Shown here: positions 7,631 to 11,714 of the stretch, one piece after another
How positions within the stretch are numbered: position 1 is the first letter of the stretch
Layout of the letters: each line of letters starts with the position of its first letter
Assembly (NCBI GenBank): GCA_040377825.1
Contig: JBEINZ010000079.1
Location: 1-11,714 of the forward strand
Direction of reading: 5' to 3'
Source of the DNA: JBEINZ01 sp040377825
Lineage (GTDB): Bacteria; Pseudomonadota; Alphaproteobacteria; Rhizobiales; Ancalomicrobiaceae
DNA: 11,714 nucleotides
The notes under the pieces: model-generated
Databases searched by the model: none
Seen by the model: the letters and a program-made list of their open reading frames with translations, nothing else
Told to the model about the DNA's origin: nothing
Position numbers and translations under genes: made by a program

Positions 7631-7645
7631 TCGGAGCCTGCACCC

Positions 7646-9100
7646 ATGACAATCCTCATTCGCGGCGGAACGGTGGTGAACCACGATGCATCGAAACGCG
7701 CCGATGTCCTGATCGAGGGCGAAACGATCGTTGCGATCGGCGAGACGATCGAGGCGCCTGCAGATGCGGAAGTGATCGACGCTGGCGGTTGCTACATCAT
7801 GCCGGGCGGCATTGATCCGCACACCCACATGGAACTCATGTTCATGGGGCAAGTTTCCGCCGACGATTTCGAGTGGGGCACGAAGGCCGCGCTCTCCGGC
7901 GGCACGACCATGATCGTCGATTTCTGCATTCCGGGCCCCGGGCAATCGATGCTGGCCGCCTATCAGGACTGGCGTCGCAAGGGCGAGAAGGCCGCGGCGG
8001 ACTACAGTTTCCACATGGCTGTCACTTGGTGGGACAAACAGGTCTTCGATGAGATGGAGACCGTGGTCAAGACCTACGGTATCAACACGTTCAAGCACTT
8101 CATGGCCTATAAGGGGGCCTTGATGGTGAATGATGACGAGCTTTATCACTCGTTCTCACGCTGCGCGCATCTCGGCGCCATGCCGCTGGTCCATGCCGAG
8201 AACGGAGATGTCGTCTTCCGTATGCAGGAAGACATCATGAATCGCGGTGTGACCGGTCCGGAGGGGCATGCCTATTCGCGTCCGCCGGAGGTCGAGGGCG
8301 AGGCGACGAACCGCGCGATCATGATTGCCGATATGGTCGGCAGTCCACTTTACGTTGTGCATACATCCTGCCGCGATAGCCACGAGGCGATCGCGCGCGC
8401 GCGCGCGGCCGGAAAGCGTGTTTTCGGCGAGCCGCTGATCCAGCACCTCGTGCTCGACGAGAACGAGTACCGCAACAAGGATTGGGATTATGCTGCACGA
8501 CGCGTGATGTCGCCGCCCTTCCGGCCCAAGGCTCATCAAGACAGCCTCTGGGCCGGGTTGGTTTCCGGATCGTTGCAGGTCGTTGCGACCGACCACTGCT
8601 CGTTCACGACCGAACAAAAGCGCATGGGCCTCGGCGACTTCCGGAAGATCCCGAACGGCACCGGCGGGCTCGAGGATCGTATGCCGGTTTTGTGGACCGC
8701 CGGCGTCAAAACCGGCCGGTTGACCAAGGAAGAGTTCGTGGCGGTGACGTCGGCGAACATCGCGCGCATTCTGAACGTCTACCCGCGCAAGGGCGCGGTC
8801 GCGGTCGGCTCGGACGCGGATCTCGTGATCTGGGATCCCGCGGCAACCAAGACGATCCGGGCCAAGTCGCAGGTAAGCCGCATCGATTACAACGTGTTCG
8901 AGGGCTATCAATGCACGGGCGTCCCGCGCGCTACGCTGTCGCGCGGCCGCGTCGCTTGGATCGAGGGCGATATGCGCGCCGATAAGGGTGATGGTCAGTA
9001 TGTCGCTCGCGACCCCTTCCCTTCCGTCCACGTCGCCAATACCACATGGAAAGAACTCAATCGGCCGCGCGGCGTGGAACGATTGGAAGTGACGCCCTGA
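7646..9100 (+). CDS. hydA: Dihydropyrimidinase / D-hydantoinase
   Basis: This cytoplasmic zinc amidohydrolase opens the ring of 5,6-dihydropyrimidines or 5-substituted hydantoins to give N-carbamoyl-beta- or N-carbamoyl-alpha-amino acids; in pyrimidine breakdown it is step 2. The product is 484 residues, close to family size. All metal ligands can be placed: H59 and H61 in the D-x-H-T-H motif, the lysine expected to be carboxylated, K156 (in MAYKG, with Y155 next to it as in dihydropyrimidinases), H183 (HAENGD), H239 (VHTSC) and D316 (ATDHCSFT). The substrate-loop segment TGGLEDRMPVLW is typical of bacterial dihydropyrimidinases. I chose the ATG at 7646 because GGAG lies 9 bases upstream and the beta-sandwich start MTILIRGGTVVN fits the family; a TTG at 7595 would add 17 unlike residues. 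Natural preference for dihydrouracil over hydantoins is likely from the context but not proven. Confidence 0.95.
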   Translation: MTILIRGGTVVNHDASKRADVLIEGETIVAIGETIEAPADAEVIDAGGCYIMPGGIDPHTHMELMFMGQVSADDFEWGTKAALSGGTTMIVDFCIPGPGQSMLAAYQDWRRKGEKAAADYSFHMAVTWWDKQVFDEMETVVKTYGINTFKHFMAYKGALMVNDDELYHSFSRCAHLGAMPLVHAENGDVVFRMQEDIMNRGVTGPEGHAYSRPPEVEGEATNRAIMIADMVGSPLYVVHTSCRDSHEAIARARAAGKRVFGEPLIQHLVLDENEYRNKDWDYAARRVMSPPFRPKAHQDSLWAGLVSGSLQVVATDHCSFTTEQKRMGLGDFRKIPNGTGGLEDRMPVLWTAGVKTGRLTKEEFVAVTSANIARILNVYPRKGAVAVGSDADLVIWDPAATKTIRAKSQVSRIDYNVFEGYQCTGVPRATLSRGRVAWIEGDMRADKGDGQYVARDPFPSVHVANTTWKELNRPRGVERLEVTP

Positions 9101-9304
9101 GGGCGCCCGATCGAGAGTGCCGCGACGGACCGATTAATCGGAACGGCGGCGCCGGATCTCTATCCGACTGAGGTTGGTTGCACTCTTGCGTCGTCCAGTG
9201 GGATCCGCTCCCCGAGTGGATCACCGGCTGCCGTGACCGAAGCCAGACTTAACCGGCCATGGATCAAACACTATCCTCAAGACGCCGCCCATCGGAGCGA
9301 CACC
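9101..9304 (+). other. Gene-free spacer between hydA and pydC with short inverted repeats
   Basis: The 204-base spacer carries a perfect 12-bp palindrome CCGATTAATCGG (9130-9141), a small hairpin CGGAT-CTCT-ATCCG (about 9153-9166), and a flanking pair AGAGTGC (9114-9120) and GCACTCT (9180-9186). None is followed by a T-run, so I do not call a terminator, and co-transcription of the two genes remains plausible. No promoter is convincing. A GTG at 9233 would extend pydC into this spacer, but its codons look non-coding. Confidence 0.35.
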
Positions 9305-10543
9305 ATGCAAAATCTTCAAATCAATCCGCAGCGTCTTTGGGACAGCCTCATGGAGACCGCCAAGTTTGGCGGAACGGCGAAGGGCGGCATTAAACGTCTT
9401 ACCTTGACCGACGAGGACAAACAGGTCCGGGATTGGTTCAAGGCGGCATGCGAGGCGCTTGGCTGCACCGTGACGGTCGATGAGATAGGCAATATGTTCG
9501 CCACAAGGCCGGGCAAACGTTCGGATCTCCTTCCGATCGCCATGGGCTCCCATCTCGACACCCAACCGACGGGCGGTAAGTTCGACGGCGTACTCGGCGT
9601 GCTCGGGGCGTTGGAGGCCATGCATACGCTGCATGATCTTGGATATGAAACAAATGCGCCGATCGAAATCGTGAACTGGGCCAATGAGGAAGGCTCGCGA
9701 TTTGCGCCCGCGATGCTCGCTTCAGGTGTTTATGCCGGCGTTTTCACCGCGGACTACGCCTATTCACGAGTGGACCGACAGGGCCTCACCTATGGTGATG
9801 AACTTGCCCGCATCGGGTATCGCGGCCATGAACAGGTCGGCGCGCATAAGTTTAGCGCCATGTTCGAGTTACATATCGAGCAAGGGCCAATTCTGGAGGA
9901 TGAGGGCAAAAAGATTGGTGTTGTACTCGGCGTGCAGGGCATGCGCTGGTATGAGGTTACCGTTACAGGCCAGGATGCACATACGGGCGCGACGCCGATG
10001 TATCTTCGTAAGAATGCACTGCTTGGCGCGGCAAGAATGATCGATGCCATCGACGCGATTGCCCACAAGCATTCACCGAGCGCGGTTGGAACGGTCGGCC
10101 TGATTGAGAACAAGCCAAACAGCCGAAATGTAATTCCCGGCGAAGTATTCTTCACCGTTGATCTTCGGCATCCTGAAGAAGCGGTATTGGATGCAATGGA
10201 GACGGAATTCCGAACGAACCTTGCCGCAATACTGAAACCGTTGAAGCTCGGTTACGAAGAAAAACGCATATGGAATGCGCCGGCGGTCAATTTTTCGCCC
10301 GAACTTATCGAATGCGTGCGCATTGGCACCAAGAAGGCCGGCTTTACAAACCGCGATATGGTGTCTGGAGCGGGGCACGACGCTGCATACATCGCCCGCG
10401 TTGCGCCAACGACGATGATTTTCGTCCCGTGCCTTGGCGGCATAAGCCACAATGAGGCAGAGTCGACCACTGCGGAGGAATGCGGAGCCGGCGCTCAAGT
10501 CCTCTTGAATGCGGTTCTCGAATACGATCGGAGACTAAGCTAA
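9305..10543 (+). CDS. pydC: N-carbamoyl-beta-alanine / N-carbamoyl-L-amino-acid amidohydrolase (M20 family, Zn-dependent)
   Basis: This enzyme hydrolyses the N-carbamoyl amino acid made by HydA to the free amino acid, ammonia and CO2, which is step 3 of reductive pyrimidine catabolism (beta-ureidopropionase). The product is 412 residues, normal for the hydantoinase/carbamoylase branch of peptidase family M20. The bimetal site is complete: H83 (GSHLDTQPTGGKFDG), D94, E128-E129 (NWANEEGSRFAP), H190 (HIEQGP) and H382 (GGISHNEAE). The dimerisation/lid domain (about residues 210-325) includes GQDAHTGATPM and PNSRNVIPG, and GAGHDAAY is the substrate-side motif. The GSHLDTQPTGGKFDG and FAPAMLASGV wording is like rhizobial beta-ureidopropionases as I remember them. 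I chose the ATG at 9305, with GGAG 7 bases upstream. Allantoate amidohydrolase and L-carbamoylase share the fold, so exact substrate is less sure than family. No racemase gene is adjacent, which argues mildly for pyrimidine over hydantoin use. Confidence 0.9.
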   Translation: MQNLQINPQRLWDSLMETAKFGGTAKGGIKRLTLTDEDKQVRDWFKAACEALGCTVTVDEIGNMFATRPGKRSDLLPIAMGSHLDTQPTGGKFDGVLGVLGALEAMHTLHDLGYETNAPIEIVNWANEEGSRFAPAMLASGVYAGVFTADYAYSRVDRQGLTYGDELARIGYRGHEQVGAHKFSAMFELHIEQGPILEDEGKKIGVVLGVQGMRWYEVTVTGQDAHTGATPMYLRKNALLGAARMIDAIDAIAHKHSPSAVGTVGLIENKPNSRNVIPGEVFFTVDLRHPEEAVLDAMETEFRTNLAAILKPLKLGYEEKRIWNAPAVNFSPELIECVRIGTKKAGFTNRDMVSGAGHDAAYIARVAPTTMIFVPCLGGISHNEAESTTAEECGAGAQVLLNAVLEYDRRLS

Positions 10544-10613
10544 CTCATGGCTCGATTCGAGTATAAACTTCGCTGAAATATCACCTGAATATCGGAATTT
10601 CTAAAATTTTGCG

Positions 10614-10632
10614 ACACCTCAGTTGGTGTTTT
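10614..10632 (+). terminator. Weak terminator-like hairpin after pydC
   Basis: ACACC and GGTGT enclose a 6-nt loop and are followed by TTTT, 70 bases after the pydC stop. The stem is only 5 bp. An overlapping longer-range pair, CGACAC (10612-10617) with GTGTCG (10641-10646), would compete with it. This is the best candidate for ending the hydA-pydC transcript. Confidence 0.35.
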
Positions 10633-10687
10633 CAGGTCACGTGTCGATTAGTGGTGTGGGGGCTATCGTAGACATGGTGAGTGGCGA

Positions 10688-10716
10688 TTGACTACGAATT
10701 AACTGCTGAGAAGAAT
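10688..10716 (+). promoter_or_regulatory. Probable sigma70 promoter of the sensor gene
   Basis: TTGACT (10688-10693, five of six consensus) and AAGAAT (10711-10716, four of six) are separated by exactly 17 bases in AT-rich DNA. Transcription would start near 10723 and give a leader of about 110 bases before the ATG at 10833. Confidence 0.5.
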
Positions 10717-10724
10717 TTAGCATT

Positions 10725-10744
10725 CTAAGATCAGTTGGTCTTAG
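10725..10744 (+). repeat. Stem-loop at the predicted 5' end of the sensor transcript
   Basis: CTAAGATC (10725-10732) and GGTCTTAG (10737-10744) form an 8-bp stem with one G-U pair and an AGTT loop, followed by TTTGTATAT. If the promoter at 10688-10716 is real, the hairpin sits within a few bases of the transcript 5' end, where it could stabilise the mRNA. Alternatively it is a weak terminator for transcripts coming from pydC. It shares the 9-mer TCAGTTGGT with the hairpin at 10614-10632. Confidence 0.4.
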
Positions 10745-10832
10745 TTTGTATATCTCAACGTTAAAGTTTACGTTTGGTCAGCTTTTTGACCGCCATAATG
10801 CGTCCGCGCCGGGTCATGAAGGGTCTCCGCGG

Positions 10833-11714
10833 ATGACGGTTGAGTCGAAGTACCGCAAGATTCCGATGTTGAAGTCTGGACTCGCGATTGGGGTCGCCCT
10901 CGGTTTAACCGCATTCGCGGTCGCGTGGGTAACCGTCTCCCAGTACCGAGACGCCGAACGCGCTTCGGTCGTCCAGGACGTCGCGCGCCATTTCTCCGGC
11001 ACGCTCGTACATCTTCAGCGTTTCCAGAATAGACTTTCAGCGTACGAAATTGATGACGGAACCATTGAGCCGGCTCAAGTACGCGGCGAGTATGCGGCAT
11101 TGCTGAATGAAATAGCCGCCCTGGAGCAAAGCGATTACCATAGGGCGTTGAAAGATAGACCGAATGATGTAGCGCTGATAGACGACATGGTGTTCGCCGC
11201 CCGCCAGATCGCACCGGTTGTAAACACAATCGAGTCCGAAGGCGCCGCTACCGCTGGGCGTCGCCAGTTCGAACTGGTCGAGGCGGATCTCATCAGGCTC
11301 TCGGCTAACCTGAATAAGATGGTTGAGCTTCAGGTCGAAACGGAACGAGCATCAATCTTCGGCTTCACGCGAATCTTTATTCTGGCCCTGTCAATTTTAA
11401 CAATGGCCATCATTGTATTCGTATTCATTTGTCTCCGTCAAACCAGCCTTCTCGGCGCGGCGCGCGGGGGAATGTCGCAACTGAGTGCTGACTTGGAAAG
11501 TAGTTTCCGTCAGCTCGAAGTCGCTAAATCGGCAGTGGAAGCTGCCAACATCGTTCTCAAAAAACAAAATGAACGCCTCGTCGAGCGGGAGGCGGACGTC
11601 CGCGTCAACAGCCGCCGTTTTGCCGCCGCGCTGGAGGACGCGCCGACGATGTGGACGATGACGAGGATCCGCCATTCCGGCCGGTTTCAATGCGCGGCCG
11701 GATCGAGCCGGCAT
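10833..11714 (+). CDS. Membrane-anchored sensor-like protein, N-terminal part (runs off window)
   Basis: The frame is open for 294 codons and is cut by the window edge. It encodes a short cytoplasmic N-terminus, a membrane helix (about 16-36), a periplasmic region of about 140 mostly helical, charged residues, and a second helix (about 181-201). A cytoplasmic coiled coil follows (about 210-260, with SFRQLEVAKSAVEAAN and LKKQNERLVEREADVR). This layout is that of bacterial transmembrane signalling proteins. The coiled coil followed by RRFAAALEDAP resembles the linker into a PAS domain of GGDEF/EAL proteins or histidine kinases, but no output domain is in view, so the activity is unknown. GAAGGG (10818-10823) is a good ribosome site for the ATG at 10833; an in-frame ATG at 10866 would leave almost no N-terminal tail and has a poorer site. 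The gene uses more AT-ending codons than its neighbours (for example GTA, ATA, TTA and AGA), and its leader is AT-richer. Confidence 0.75.
   Translation, partial: MTVESKYRKIPMLKSGLAIGVALGLTAFAVAWVTVSQYRDAERASVVQDVARHFSGTLVHLQRFQNRLSAYEIDDGTIEPAQVRGEYAALLNEIAALEQSDYHRALKDRPNDVALIDDMVFAARQIAPVVNTIESEGAATAGRRQFELVEADLIRLSANLNKMVELQVETERASIFGFTRIFILALSILTMAIIVFVFICLRQTSLLGAARGGMSQLSADLESSFRQLEVAKSAVEAANIVLKKQNERLVEREADVRVNSRRFAAALEDAPTMWTMTRIRHSGRFQCAAGSSRH

Noticed and set aside
579..8395. Repeated octamer GCGATCGC (579, 4292, 5665, 8388), as in HIP1 elements
   Set aside because: Four copies in 11.7 kb exceeds a simple base-composition expectation, but all are inside coding sequence where GCG, ATC and CGC codons are common. 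No regular spacing or context supports a functional element.
8156..9031. Long antisense open frame opposite hydA
   Set aside because: hydA has all catalytic residues in the sense frame. The antisense frame is a codon-usage shadow.
10544..10832. General stress (EcfG-type) promoter GGAAC-N16/17-CGTT
   Set aside because: No correctly spaced pair was found here. The sigma70-like pair at 10688-10716 explains the region better.
11397..11714. Antisense open frame at the right edge
   Set aside because: The + strand frame from 10833 has membrane helices, a coiled coil and a good ribosome site; the antisense product has no such structure.
1..11714. Mobile elements, CRISPR arrays, tRNA or rRNA genes
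   Set aside because: No transposase, integrase, terminal inverted repeats, spaced direct repeats or cloverleaf-like sequence was seen on either strand by eye.

Overview
The window looks like chromosome of a moderately GC-rich alphaproteobacterium, most likely of the order Hyphomicrobiales (Rhizobiales). This rests on GC-rich third codon positions, the PrtD-type secretion ATPase with its HlyD partner, the NMT1/THI5-like pyrimidine-type ABC cassette, and a dihydropyrimidinase and Zn-dependent N-carbamoyl amidase whose motifs look like those of rhizobial enzymes. Species cannot be named from the sequence alone. All recognised genes lie on the + strand.

Layout. (1) Positions 1-44 end a gene outside the window, at a strong intrinsic terminator. 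(2) Positions 263-3330 are a two-gene type I secretion operon: an inner-membrane ABC exporter (PrtD family) and a HlyD-type periplasmic adaptor, coupled by an ATGA overlap and closed by a terminator at 3366-3398. No outer-membrane TolC gene and no RTX-type cargo gene is visible. (3) Positions 3538-7352 are a complete NitT/TauT-type ABC importer in the order ATPase, permease 1, permease 2, periplasmic binding protein. The first three genes overlap by a few bases, and the unit ends at a textbook terminator (7359-7390). (4) Positions 7646-10543 hold a dihydropyrimidinase/hydantoinase (hydA) and an M20-family N-carbamoyl-beta-alanine/N-carbamoyl-amino-acid amidohydrolase (pydC type). (5) Positions 10544-10832 are an AT-richer intergenic stretch with hairpins and a plausible sigma70 promoter. 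(6) From 10833 a membrane-anchored sensor-like protein runs off the right edge of the window.

How the genes work together. The importer would bring a cyclic ureide (pyrimidine, dihydropyrimidine or hydantoin) into the cell. HydA would open the ring to an N-carbamoyl amino acid, and PydC would release ammonia, CO2 and an amino acid (beta-alanine if the substrate is dihydrouracil). Together they form steps 2 and 3 of reductive pyrimidine catabolism plus a dedicated transporter. The step 1 enzyme, dihydropyrimidine dehydrogenase (PreT/PreA), is not in the window. The importer and the enzymes are separated by a terminator and probably have separate promoters. Palindromes upstream of the importer genes and of hydA are candidate operators. 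The secretion operon and the terminal sensor have no visible functional link to the catabolic block.

I see no mobile element, CRISPR array, tRNA or rRNA. Most of the window consists of recognisable families. The less explained parts are the intergenic inverted repeats, the unusual architecture of both permeases, and the truncated sensor.
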